Part shown: positions 1 to 10,992 of the stretch, in pieces
Position numbering within the stretch: the first letter of the stretch is position 1
How the letters are laid out: each line of letters starts with the position of its first letter
DNA from: Haematobia irritans
Taxonomy: Eukaryota > Arthropoda > Insecta > Diptera > Muscidae
Assembly (NCBI RefSeq): GCF_050003625.1
Contig: NC_134397.1
Location: forward strand, 192,717,063 to 192,781,062
Direction: 5' to 3'
DNA: 64,000 bases
Notes under the pieces: model-generated
The model's database searches: none
The model's input: only the letters and a program-made list of their open reading frames with translations
Told to the model about the DNA's origin: nothing
Program-made: the position numbers and the translations under genes

Positions 1-412
1 ATTTTTATTTCTATAGAAAATTTTGTCAAAATGGTATTTCTTTAGAAAATTTTGTTAAAATTTTATCGAAAACGTTATCAAAATTTTATTTTTATAGAAA
101 ACGTTATCAAAATTTTATTTCTATAGAAAATTTTGTGAAAATTTTATTTCTTTAGAAAATTTTGTCAAGATTTTATTTCTATAGAAAATTTTGTTAAAAT
201 TTAATTTCTATAAAAAATTTTGTCAAAATTTTATTTCTATAGAAAATTTTGTTAAAATTTAGTTTCTACAAAAAATGTCAAAATTTTATTTCTATAGACA
301 ATTAGTACCTCTTAGTTGGAGAAGTCTACCAAAATATTAAGAATTCTACCAATCTACCATACTGTAAAAAATCTACCATTTTTAGTAGAATTCTACCAAC
401 TGTGGCAACCGT
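1..412. repeat. ~30-bp AT-rich tandem array with a TIR-like end
   Basis: Bases 1-300 are a tandem array of a roughly 29-31 bp unit, each centred on the dyad TTTCTATAGAAA and followed by ATTTTGTCAAAATT. The array runs off the left edge. It is followed by a short region rich in TCTACCA/TAGAATTCTA and ends in GTGGCAACC near 403-411. A second array of the same unit (16812-17118) is bordered by TTGCCACTC, so the two ends look like inverted termini of one non-autonomous element with a tandem-repeat core. Superfamily unknown. Confidence 0.6.
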
Positions 413-668
413 GAATGTGGAACGCTGTTCCGAATCGGTTATAAATAGGATTGAACTCGGATAGCACACATTTTATAAGAGAGAAGTTTAGCAGCATAAC
501 CGACTGTAACTATAACATAACCTGATCTATATTCTGTCAGAAATTTTTAAAGTTTCTCTAAGTGGTTTCGATCATCACTCATTGATAAGAGAGAAGTTCA
601 TTACATGTGGTACTACAATGGACTTAATGAGCCTGTTATAACTGACTGCCACTATGGCCTAACCTAAC
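413..668 (+). mobile_element. Degenerate SINE 3' half (two pieces)
   Basis: The segment matches the body of the tRNA-derived SINE seen intact at 51710-52056: a GTGGAACGC motif, a TATAAA-containing stretch, the AAGAGAGAAGTT motif and a CCTAACCTAACC tail. The body is present twice in shortened form, suggesting two decayed fragments or an internal duplication. The tRNA-like head is missing. Confidence 0.55.
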
Positions 669-769
669 CTTCCCCGGATATTTCGTTTGGTAACCAAGTT
701 CAGAACACCAACTAAAAATTCTCGCCATAGACTGGCCATTCGATTTTATAATCCTCCAAATGCTGTACG

Positions 770-1330
770 TCAGTAGAAAGAGGACTGAAACGTCGTGAAA
801 CTAGGAAAAACACGACTAATGTACGCGTTAGAATTGTTGTTGTATCCTGGAAACCAGTTTTTGTAAGTTGTCACATGTTGTTGTAGTTGACTGTAGAAAC
901 AATAAGCATTGTTCGACTGTTCACCCCTTAGGTGAATTCTAACAAATTAGCTTTCTAAAAATAAATTTCGTGTTGTTGCATTACTATGTAAAAAAAACGA
1001 AATAAAAATAAGATTAAGGGACTTGAAAGTTATATGAAAAGATAATGTACAGTGGGAGAAAAGATGATTCAATTTGTAAGAGGAAATTTCCCAAATGTTT
1101 TCTCCATAAGGAGTTAGCATAAAGGGCCCAAAATTGAGTTATCACTCCCAGACAAATCTATACTAAAGGCTGTGGAAAGGTTCATTCGCCCGAACCGAAA
1201 TATGTACAGTCCAGGCGTGTATAGATTTGTATCTGGCGTTTTCTTTTCAATGGCTCTATTAACCAATGGCTCTATTAATCAATGGCTCTATTAACAATGT
1301 TCCTTAATCTATTTGTCCATAAAGTTCGAA
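770..1330 (+). repeat. Unclassified interspersed repeat, copy 1
   Basis: This stretch shares long similar blocks with 54178-54990, including the TGTTGTTG region, AAATAAGATTCAA-like and AAGATGATTC motifs, and a GGCGTGTATAG end. A third piece containing AAGGGCCCAAAATTGAGTTA lies at 7883-7972. No termini, coding capacity or target duplication is visible, so the class is unknown. Confidence 0.5.
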
Positions 1331-1424
1331 ACATAATTGTATAATTAGATATAATGCATTTGGACGTCAATTGCCTGTTTCGGTATCAGGCTAACATGAA
1401 ATATAATAGTTATAAAATTTTGGT

Positions 1425-2068
1425 AGATTATTTTTGGGGATCGGCTATATATAACTATAGACCGATATGGACCAATTTTGGCATGGATGTTAGCGGTCAT
1501 ATAATAGCGCAATGTACCACATTTCACCACGTACCAAATTTCAACCGGATCAGGTGAATTTTGGTCTTCCAAGGGGCTTCGGAGGTCAAATCTGGGGATC
1601 GCTTTATATGGGGGCTACATATAATTATGGACCGATATGGGCCAATTCCTGCATGGTTGTTAGAGACCATAAACTACCACCACGTATCAAATTTCAACCG
1701 AATCGGATGAGCTTTGCTCATCCATGGGGCTACGGAGGTCAAATCTGGGGATCGGTTTATATGGGGGCTATATATAATTATGGGCCGATGTGGACCAATT
1801 TTTGCGTACTTGTTAAAGACCACATAATTACACCATGTACCAAATTTCAGCCGGATCGGATGAAATTTGCTTCTCTTAGAGGCTCCGCAAGCCAAATCTA
1901 GGGATCGGAGACCATATACTAACACCATGTACCAGATTTCAGTCGGATCAGATGAAATTTGTCTCTCTTAGAAGTTCCGCAAGCCAAATCTGGGTATCGG
2001 TTTATATGGGGGATATAATAAACCCACCACCCCCTCCCCCTTCCCATCATATGGTGGAGTGTATAAAA
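1425..2068 (+). mobile_element. Helentron/DINE-1-like subfamily I, fragment
   Basis: Several copies of the ~153-bp internal repeat of subfamily I are visible (core GGGGGCTATATATAATTATG, then GACCGATGTGGACC). The 3' side ends in a degraded hairpin, CATATGGTGGAGTGTATAA. The 5' start motif is absent. Apparent reading frames rich in GPIWTNF are translations of the repeat, not proteins. Confidence 0.6.
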
Positions 2069-3130
<1,062 letters not shown>

Positions 3131-3245
3131 TTTGTGTGTAATAACTATAAGCTAACATTATCCGTCTGTCAAAGAATCGATCGTTTCGCCACCAAATTTC
3201 AGCAAAATACATCCTCTTTCATTGTAATTCCTTCATACAAATCAG

Positions 3246-3616
3246 GAAGCTACCGTGGTACGATGATAAGCAAGTCCGCCATGCCCACAGGATCGTGGGT
3301 TCAAACCTCTCAGTAATGCTGCTTAAATTTCTGAGTATTTCAAAGCTTCTCTACACAAACAAATTATTTTTTATTTATTAAAATTTTTTTAAATCAATTA
3401 AACTTTTAATTGAATATTTTTTAAAACTCAATTAAGACTTTAATTAATAAAATTTTAGTGATTTTTTTTGTGGTTTCACAGTAATGTGAAACGCAATTCG
3501 GACTCGGCTATAAAAATGAGGTCCATTGTCATTGAGCTTAGTGACAAAAGAGAAGTTTACCACTGTGGTATTACAATGGACTGAAATATCGGATTGCCAC
3601 TATACCTAACCTAACT
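3246..3616 (+). mobile_element. Degenerate SINE split by an AATTAA-rich insertion
   Basis: A diverged tRNA-like head (GCTACCGTGGTACGATG, then box-B-like GTGGGTTCAAACC) is followed by body sequence to about 3352. The body then resumes at about 3470 and reaches a CCTAACCTAAC tail near 3606. The 3353-3468 insert is AATTAA-rich and ends in TTTTTTTTGTG, consistent with a later MITE insertion. Confidence 0.6.
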
Positions 3617-4339
3617 AACCTTCATGCAAATCAAGTAAAAGGCATGTTTCGACTTCTTTATACAACTTTTTCATTTAGGAATACTAGCAAAGAAATTGCA
3701 AACGTATAGAGGAATTTGAAAATGCAAAACTTAAAAAAAGAAGGAATTGAATGCAATCTAAGCATATCCAAGTTATAAACACTAGCAATGATACCAATGC
3801 CACCATTAACTAAGTGCAAAGAGTGGTCAAATGCAACAGATTGTCCTTTTTGAATTTACCCTAGACTCGGAGTACATATCTCATACAAGGACCCAAATGT
3901 CGAACACATTTGAGCCCAATGCACAAAAGTTCATGACAACCACAACAAACAAATGTTTCCGTATTCAGAGGGCTTCATCTGACCTAGGATAAATTGCTTG
4001 GATAGCAATTGAAAGCAATGAGATAAAATCCGAAATTTCAATGAATTCGAATAAAAGTTACCATTTTCGAAAAAAAAAACAGTTCGAAAGTCAAAGTTGT
4101 TGAACACCAATTGGACACAATTCAATTGGTAGAGAACACTAGAACCGTAGTAATCATCAACAAACATATTCCATGGACCCTCGATATACAGCGCACGAGG
4201 GCGGTTTGAATAGGCGAGGAAAGGTAGTCTTACTTTTCATTTCATTACAAATGTCCAGGTTAAAGATTCCGTACGTAAAATATTTCCCCATATTTAAACT
4301 TTTCTCCTGTTACTGAGAGAACTTCTCTCATACCAACAC
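3617..4339. other. No recognised feature
   Basis: AT-rich sequence with no convincing ORF, tandem repeat or similarity to other parts of the window that I could see. Confidence 0.4.
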
Positions 4340-4444
4340 TTAAAAAAAGCATGCCCCGTTCCAAAGATTTTGTCTATAGCGGAGCGGAGAATTCAATTGA
4401 GGATACTTTTAGGACACAATTCTCTTTTATATTTGAGTCTTGCA
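4340..4444 (+). mobile_element. TA-CACTG MITE, truncated copy
   Basis: The AAAAAAAGCATGCCC terminus, the GTTCCAAAGAT block and the GACACAATTCTC block match the left ~110 bp of the complete 655-bp element at 45394-46048. The copy stops where the DD37E element begins at 4445. Confidence 0.6.
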
Positions 4445-5737
4445 TAAAGGGTGATACGGTCAAAATTTGGTCAAGAGAAAACGCGTGTAAATCGGTGAAA
4501 TCGTTTATTTAAAAAATCAAATTAAATTTCTTTTTCAAGTTCAATTAGTATAAAATTCAGGAAAAATATTCAGTTAGGCTTTCGCTTTTCCAAATCCGGG
4601 CCTCACGCTTGACACCTGCCATCAGATTTTGTACAGCCACCTTGTCCACCTTCTTCGCCGCAGAAAGCCAGTTTGCCTTGAACTGTTGCTCGTCCTTAGC
4701 AGTTTTTTTGGTCTTCTTTAGGTTCCGCTTGACAATAGCCCAGTATTTCTCAATTGGGAGGAGCTCTGGCGTGTTGGGAGGGTTCTTGTCCTTGGGAACC
4801 ACCTGCACGTTGTTGGCGGCGTACCACTCCATGGCCTTTTTACCGTAATAGCAAGATGCCAAATCCGGCCAAAACAATACGGAACAACCGTGTTTCTTCA
4901 GGAAAGGCAGCAGACGTTTATTCAAACACTCTTTCACGTAAATTTCTTAGTTGGCAGTCCCGAAAGCTATGAAAATGCTGCTTTTCAAGCCACAGGTACA
5001 GATGGCTTGCCAAACCAGATATTTCTTTGCGAACTTTGACAGTTTTATGTGCTTGAAAATATCTGCTACCTTTCCCCTTCCTTTCGCCGTATAAAACTCC
5101 TGTCCCGGAAGCTGCTTGTAGTCGGCTTTGACGTAGGTTTCGTCGTCCATTACCACGCAGTCAAACTTCGTCAGCATCGTCGTGTACAGCCTCCGGGTTC
5201 GCGCTTTGGCCGTCGTATTTTGTTTATCATCGCGATTTGGAGTCACTACCTTCTTGTAAGTCGATAGTCCGGCTCGTTTTTGGCTCGATGCACGGTTGTA
5301 GACGATACACCCAGCTTATTTGCGGCATCTCGGAGAGAGAGGTTAGGGTTTCGCTTGAAACTACCGGCAACTCTCTTTGTCGTCTCAGCGGCTTCCGGTT
5401 TTCGATTTCCCCCCGACCCTAACTTCCTGGCTGTCGACAAACGTTCCCCAAACACTTTAATTACATTTGTAACGGTTGATTTGGCAACTTTTAGCGATTT
5501 TGCCAGCTTTGCGTGCGAGTAGCTCGGATTTTCGCGATGCGCGAGCAAAATTTTGATACGCTGCTCTTCTTGCTTGGACGGCATTTTGACAACTGAAGAG
5601 TGAATTCCAAAATCAAAATAGGAGCAACATTCTACACACACACCTTCAAAATGAGGGGTGTTCAGGTTTTTTAAATGCAAAATTGAAAGAAATACGTCAA
5701 GTTTATATTGACCAAATTTTGACCGTATCATCCTTTA
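4445..5737 (-). mobile_element. Tc1/mariner element, DD37E type, copy 1
   Basis: The 1.29-kb element has imperfect terminal inverted repeats (AAGGGTGATACGGTC on the left; the inverse of AAGGATGATACGGTC on the right) and TA at both ends, the expected target duplication. It encodes a broken transposase on the minus strand. Three related copies lie at 24788-26077, 35785-36887 and 57344-58475. Confidence 0.9.
4557..5584 (-). pseudogene. Broken DD37E transposase (copy 1)
   Basis: The reading frame opens at MPSKQEEQRIK (ATG at 5582-5584) with an N-terminal helix-turn-helix region (HAKLAKSLKVAKSTV), then a second HTH-like block (LSLRDAANKLGVSSTTVHRA). A missing base in a T run near 5276 shifts the frame, so the protein continues in another frame as GLSTYKKVVTPN. 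The catalytic core follows: VVMDDETY (first D), LFWPDLASC (second D) and TPELLPIEKYW (E). I count 37 residues between the second D and E, so it is DD37E, the spacing of the ITmD37E group best known from mosquitoes. A stop replaces a Gln codon near 4947. The usual TPELRPIE is TPELLPIE here. Catalytic residues survive but the frame does not. Confident as a transposase; subfamily is by spacing only. Confidence 0.88.
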
Positions 5738-6225
5738 CTTTATTTTAGGAAACAAATGTAACCCTCTGTATCATAGTGTAGACTGTAGGCAACATACCGT
5801 TCGAATGCCTCAAAATTAATAGAAAAACTTCTTTAGCTCAATCACGCACTGTATCCCGTGGTTTATATACTGAGCTAATAAATTTGTAAAAATAGAACAA
5901 TTAGGTGGCACTACTTGCTGGAAATTGACATTTCTTTATTGACTATTGGTATTTACAAAAAAGTGCCGCTTTGCTGTGACTTCAAAAAATAATAAAAAAT
6001 TGTTGTGCTTGTGTTTTGTGTGTAATCTTGATAAATTGGAGAGGTAAGTGTTTGAGTTTTATTGTAGAATGTTCTTTTTGAACAATTTTTACGTTTTTTT
6101 TTTTTTTATTTTTGGTGGCAAATAATGTTTGGCAACACACCCAATTTGTGGGAGTTTCTCTTCAAATAATAAAAATAAAGGAAAATTAAAAAATATTTTA
6201 TTTTTTTGTTATCATCTCCAATACA
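5738..6225. other. Non-repetitive sequence with a splice-donor-like site
   Basis: I see no repeat family here. A strong donor consensus (GAG then GTAAGTG) lies at about 6040-6049 on the plus strand, downstream of AT-rich sequence without an open frame. It could be the end of a non-coding exon or chance. Confidence 0.25.
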
Positions 6226-7747
6226 AACAAGTGAGGAAAGTCTAAAGTCAGGCGGGGCCGACTATATTATACCCTGCACCACTTTGTAGATCTAAATTTT
6301 CGATACCATATCACATCCGTTAAATGTGTTGGGGGCTATATATAAAGGTTTGTCCTAAATACATACATTTAAATATCACTCGATCTGGACAGAATTTGTT
6401 GGACTTCTACAAAATCTATAGACTCAAAATTTAAGTCGGCTAATGGACTAGGGTGGAACACAATGTTAGTAAAAAAATATGGGAAACATTTAAATCTGAA
6501 GCAATTTTAAGGAAACTTCGAAAAAGTTTATTTATGGTTTATCGCTCGATATATATGTATTAGAAGTTTAGGAAAATTAGAGTCATTTTTACAACTTTTC
6601 GACTAAGCAGTGGCGATTTTAGAAGGAAAATGTTGGTATTTTTACCATTTTTGTCGAAATCAGAAAAACATATATATGGGAGCTATATCGAAATCTGAAC
6701 CGATCTCAATCAAATTTGGTACATATGACTATATTACTAATTGTACTCCTAGTGCAAAATTTCAACCAAATTGGGCCAAAACTCTGGCTTCTGGGGCCAT
6801 ATAAGTCCATATCGGGCGAAAACTATATATGGAAGCTATATCTAAATCTGAACCGATTTCAACCAAATTTGGCACGCATAGCTACAATGCTAATTCTACT
6901 CTCTGTGCAAAATTTGAATTATATCGGAGTAAAAGATTGGCCACTGTGGTCATATGAGTGTAAATCGGGAGAAAGCTATATATGGGAGCTATATCTAAAT
7001 CTGAACCGATTTCAACCAAATTTGGCACACATAGCTACAATGCTAATTCCACTCCCTGTGCAAAATGTCAACTAAATCGGATCAAAAAATTGGCCTCTGT
7101 GGTCATTTGAGTGTAAATCGGGCGAAAGCTATATATGGGAGCTATATCTAAATCTGAACCGATTTCCACCAAATATGACACGCATAACTATAATGCTAAT
7201 TCTACACCCTGTGCAAAATTTCAACTAAATCGGAGCAAACAATTGGCCTCTGTGGGCAAAGGAGTGTAAATCGGGCGAAAGCTATATATGGGAGCTATAT
7301 CTAAATCTGAACCGATTTGGATGATATTTTGCAAGTTTTTCGAGACTCATAAAATATTCGGATGTACGGAATTTGAGGAAGATCGGTTGATATACACGCC
7401 AATTATGACCAGATCGGTGAAAAATATATATGGCAGCTATATCTAAATCTGAACCGATTTTTTCCAAAATAAATAGGGATCGTCTTTGAGCCGAAACAGG
7501 ACCTTATACCAAATTTTAGGACAATCGGACTAAAACTGCGAGCTGTACTTTGCATAGAAAAATACATCAACAGACAGACAGACGGACAGACAGACAGACA
7601 GACGGACATCGCTAAATCGACTCAGAATTTAATTCTATGACGATCGGTATACTAAACGATGGGTCTCAGACTTTTCCTTCTTGGCGTTACATACAAATGC
7701 ACAAACTTATTATACCCTGTACCACAGTAGTGGTGAAGGGTATAAAA
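6226..7747 (+). mobile_element. Helentron/DINE-1-like subfamily II, near full length
   Basis: The copy starts ACAAGTGAGGAAAG with a subterminal TATACCCTGCACCAC. It carries about four internal repeats of 152-153 bp (core GCTATATATGGGAGCTATAT, then CTGAACCGATTT). It ends in a hairpin, ACCCTGTACCACAG...GTGGTGAAGGGTAT. Before the hairpin is a GACAGACGGACAGACAGAC stretch and a GACTCAGAATTTAATTC motif, as in DINE-1-like elements. The 5' and 3' subterminal motifs are inverted relative to each other, as known for Helentrons. No protein is encoded. The absence of classical TIRs and a visible TSD agrees with this class. Confidence 0.7.
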
Positions 7748-7882
7748 ATCATACAACTCGGAGTTCATGAGTGATGGAGGGTTAATTTATTCGCCTTTTA
7801 CCTTGTTTTCTTCATGTGCTATCAATCCTGTATTTGGAAAGAATTTTCCAAATAATGGGCTCTATTTCAGTCTTTCTTTTTT

Positions 7883-7972
7883 TAAGAGGAAAATTCCCAA
7901 ATGATTTGTCCATAAGAAGTTAGCATAAAGGGCCCAAAATTGAGTTATCTATCCCATCCAGATCTATAGGTT
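7883..7972 (+). repeat. Unclassified interspersed repeat, short fragment
   Basis: The blocks AAGAGGAAA, AGTTAGCATAAAGGGCCC and TTGAGTTATC correspond to 1077-1160 of copy 1. It ends at a TAGGTTAGG stretch. Confidence 0.55.
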
Positions 7973-8171
7973 AGGTTGTAGAGGATGACATCAATTTTTG
8001 TGTTGAAATTGATGTCCACTTAAACCAGTATAGGTGCATTGTGATTCTTCGAAGTGATCTTTCCATCTTCTTCCTTCCGATGCGGTCCGCTAGTCCCAGA
8101 GCTTCCTCCTACTCGTTCCCTTTGAAATAAATCTCAGAACAACCAACCAGAGGCTCTGATGAATGCAAGTA

Positions 8172-8609
8172 ACAGGTTGGCTGACAAGTCCCCAGTCTAA
8201 CAAAGAAAAACATATTTTTTGTCAAAATTCGTTTTTATTATTCAACATAGTTCCCTTCAAGAGCGATACAACGATTATAACGACCTTCCAATTTTTTGAT
8301 ACCATTTTGGTAGTACTCCTTCGGTTTTGCCTCAAAATAGGCCTCAGTTTCGGCGATCACCTCTTCATTGCAGCCAATTTTTTCCCTGCGAGCATCCTTT
8401 TGAGGTCTGAGAACAAGAAAAAGTCGCTGGGGGCCAGATCTGGAGAATACGGTGGGTGGGGAAGCAATTCGAAGCCCAATTCATGAATTTTTGCCATCGT
8501 TATAATCGTTGTATCGCTCTTGAAGGGAACTATGTTGAATAATAAAAATGAATTTTGACAAAAAAATGTGTTTTTCTTTGTTAGACCGGGGACTTATCAG
8601 CCAACCTGT
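8172..8609. mobile_element. Fold-back Himar1 derivative with two 3' ends
   Basis: Both ends carry Himar1-type TIRs (AACAGGTTGGCTGA on the left, TCAGCCAACCTGTT on the right) with TA on each side (8170-8171 and 8610-8611). Bases 8172 to about 8498 are the reverse complement of the last ~325 bp of the mariner, including the YSPDLAPSD coding region read on the minus strand. From about 8499 the last ~110 bp are repeated in forward orientation. The junction shares TCGTT between the two arms. The element therefore lacks any Himar1 5' end yet has a normal target duplication, so it probably transposed in this form. It sits inside the non-LTR relic. Confidence 0.88.
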
Positions 8610-8639
8610 TACCTCTGTCCTGTAATGATAAGAAGACAG

Positions 8640-9095
8640 TGGAGGAAAAACGTCCGCTAGGACATTATTCGCTCCACGAGCGCCCTCCTTAGCCAACACA
8701 TCTGCTTCCTAATTTTCTATTATCCCATAGTGCCCAGGTACCCAGCACAGAGTTATAATATGCTGTTCAGTGAGAACCTTGAGTTCTCTACGAAGCGGCT
8801 GACTACCTTAGACCTTATGTCACCACTGCACAATGCCTTTATAGTTGCTTGACTGTCGTTGAAGAATCCGATATCGCTTTTGAATAACGGCCTCATCAAC
8901 AGCGACTCAGGAGCCTTTGTGATCGCAGAAATCTCAGCTTGAAAATACTGCAATCCCTATCCAGCTCCCTTCCTTCCTCCATCTTTGACCCGTCCGTATA
9001 CATGTTAAGGGTTCCGAAGGGCATCCTCCTGTCTTCCCACTCCTCTATACTTGGTATAATGTATGTTGGACCAATCTCTGTGTGTACCATCTTCG
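8640..9095 (-). pseudogene. Dead RNase H domain of a non-LTR retrotransposon
   Basis: On the minus strand, shifted frames give the RNase H1 order: NMYTDGSKMEEG (first Asp), YFQAEISAITKA (Glu), FFNDSQATIKAL (Asp) and, near 8700-8745, a WVPGHYGI-like block with EADVLAKEG. These are the motifs of the RNase H that ends ORF2 in I-like and related non-LTR elements. Frameshifts and stops separate them, so it is not functional. Sequence 7973-8169, with an (A)TAGGTTAGG-like start, probably belongs to the 3' part of the same relic, cut by the fold-back mariner. The clade cannot be fixed without a search. Confidence 0.7.
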
Positions 9096-9099
9096 TGTA

Positions 9100-10454
9100 A
9101 ATAAAACTTTGTTGCTCTAAAATCTTGTTTTTATAGGAATGTCTTAGCCAACCTCGTAATTAAAAGCCAATACAAATAGGACTTTATTATGAAATGCAAA
9201 CCTCAGCTAACGACCTAGATACAAGTTAATGGTAGTACCAGCATTATACATTCATAAGGATACATGCGTAAGAGATGCCTAAGTAAGTGCTCACACGCGG
9301 ACTAGCCCCAATAATAAACGAACGACAAGAAGCAACAATTGTGGCAATATTTTATGAGCAGTGAGTGAACACATTTCAGGCTATTCGCTTGCATGGAAAG
9401 ACTAGAGAGTTTACAACGATCAGGGTAGAGCGGGAAGGATGTTTGTGGATAAATATGCCAAAACACTACAAAAATTGGCATTAATGGCAAAACTGATTTT
9501 TTTTTTTTGCACAGGTTATACTTCAAACCAAATACAAGAATCCCACATTCATGCAAATGTAGATCCATTGACACTAATCTGCACATGAGTTGGGGTTGTG
9601 AAATATGTTCACTGAGGATACATAGAGTACTTAAGCATATGAATTTTAAGCTACTAACTTATATTGTATGCCACCATCAAAATATCCAGGATTATCCATA
9701 CTTCCACGATGGAATGGGATCAATGCCTAATTGGAACGATAAAAATGGAAACGTTTAAGTAGCAGCAAAGATGAGTAATTATAGTGTGAACACTGTAAAA
9801 AATATCCCAATTTATTTATTAATCCTTTCAATACCAAAATATACCTAATGTTAAAAACTTAAATTTTTATTCTGTTTTTACTAGTACTAACAGCATGTAA
9901 AACAAAAACTTTCATTTTGAGATCCTACTTCAATTACTTCAAGAGCTATATGAGCTTGTTCTGGAAACTTGATTCTTGATTTTTGACCAAATGGCCTTAC
10001 GAAAAGAAGCGTTATTTGGCCTTTAATATCCTTTAAAGTGTGGGAAAAAATACAAAAAAGAACGCGAAAAAGTATCAGCTATAGTTTTTGTATAAATGTC
10101 CATTTACTAGAGACATACAGTAGAAAATTTGTCTCAAATTTTCGTATTTTTCGTTTATTGTTAAAGAAGTTTATAAAAATATATTTTAGTGCTCACCAAT
10201 ATGGGAAATATTTATAGCTTATTTCGATTAAAGCCTCTACTTTAAAATAACATCGAGAAAAAAATCGAATCTAAGTGGGAAAATTGAATTTGGTGTCTTT
10301 TCCGAATGTCCTTCTAAGTGGACATCGGTAGTGAAAGGGTTAAGAGCAATTTACATATATCTTTGTGCTTAAAATCGTAAAATCCATGATGGTGAATATC
10401 ATCGTGGATTTGATGATTTTAGGTCCTACCGAAGAATATCTTCAATAATTGAAA
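9100..10454. other. No recognised feature
   Basis: About 1.35 kb without a convincing ORF, TIR or match to other repeats of the window. It contains short A and T runs (e.g. near 9498). It could be single-copy intronic or intergenic DNA. Confidence 0.4.
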
Positions 10455-10990
10455 ACAAGTATAAACGGCCGTAAATTCGGCCAGGCCGAATCTTATGTAC
10501 CCTCCACGATGGATTGCGTAGAAACTTCTACGAAAGACTGTCATCCACAAACGAATTACATGGGTTGTGGTACTTAAAACTTCTTAACATTGTTTTCTAA
10601 ATTGTGAGCTAGTCCATACGTGGTATATATTAGACAAAAAAGGTATGTATAGGTAAGTCTACAAATAATTACGAATCGATATGGATTTTTGCACGGTACC
10701 CTATCGGTCCAATTATATATAGCCCCCATATAAACCAAAATTCATCCGATTCGGTAGAAATTTGGTACTTTAAGCGAGTATATGGCCACTAACAACCATG
10801 CCAAAATTGGTCCATCGGTCTATATTTATATATAGCCGCCAGGTAAACCGATCCCCCATCACAAAAAAAACGGTCCACATCGGTTCATAATTGTATATAG
10901 CCCCCATATCATATCGGTTCATATTTATTTGTAGACTTCTTTATATATATATAGCGGTCGAGAACTGAATTATATAGCTATTTAATCTGC
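10455..10990 (+). mobile_element. Helentron/DINE-1-like subfamily I, 5' part
   Basis: The copy begins ACAAGTATAAACGGCC with the hairpin TTCGGCCAGGCCGAA and the subterminal TACCCTCCACGAT. It continues through the conserved GTAGAAACTTCTACGAAAG and CATACGTGGTATATATTAG blocks into degraded internal repeats. The 3' half is missing where a minus-strand subfamily II element begins. Confidence 0.7.
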
Positions 10991-10992
10991 CT

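Noticed and set aside
4609..5522. Plus-strand frames opposite the DD37E transposase
   Set aside because: They are antisense shadows repeated in each DD37E copy.
9302..9758. Overlapping small ORFs on both strands
   Set aside because: No recognisable domain, no codon bias signal, and comparable to chance ORFs elsewhere in the window.
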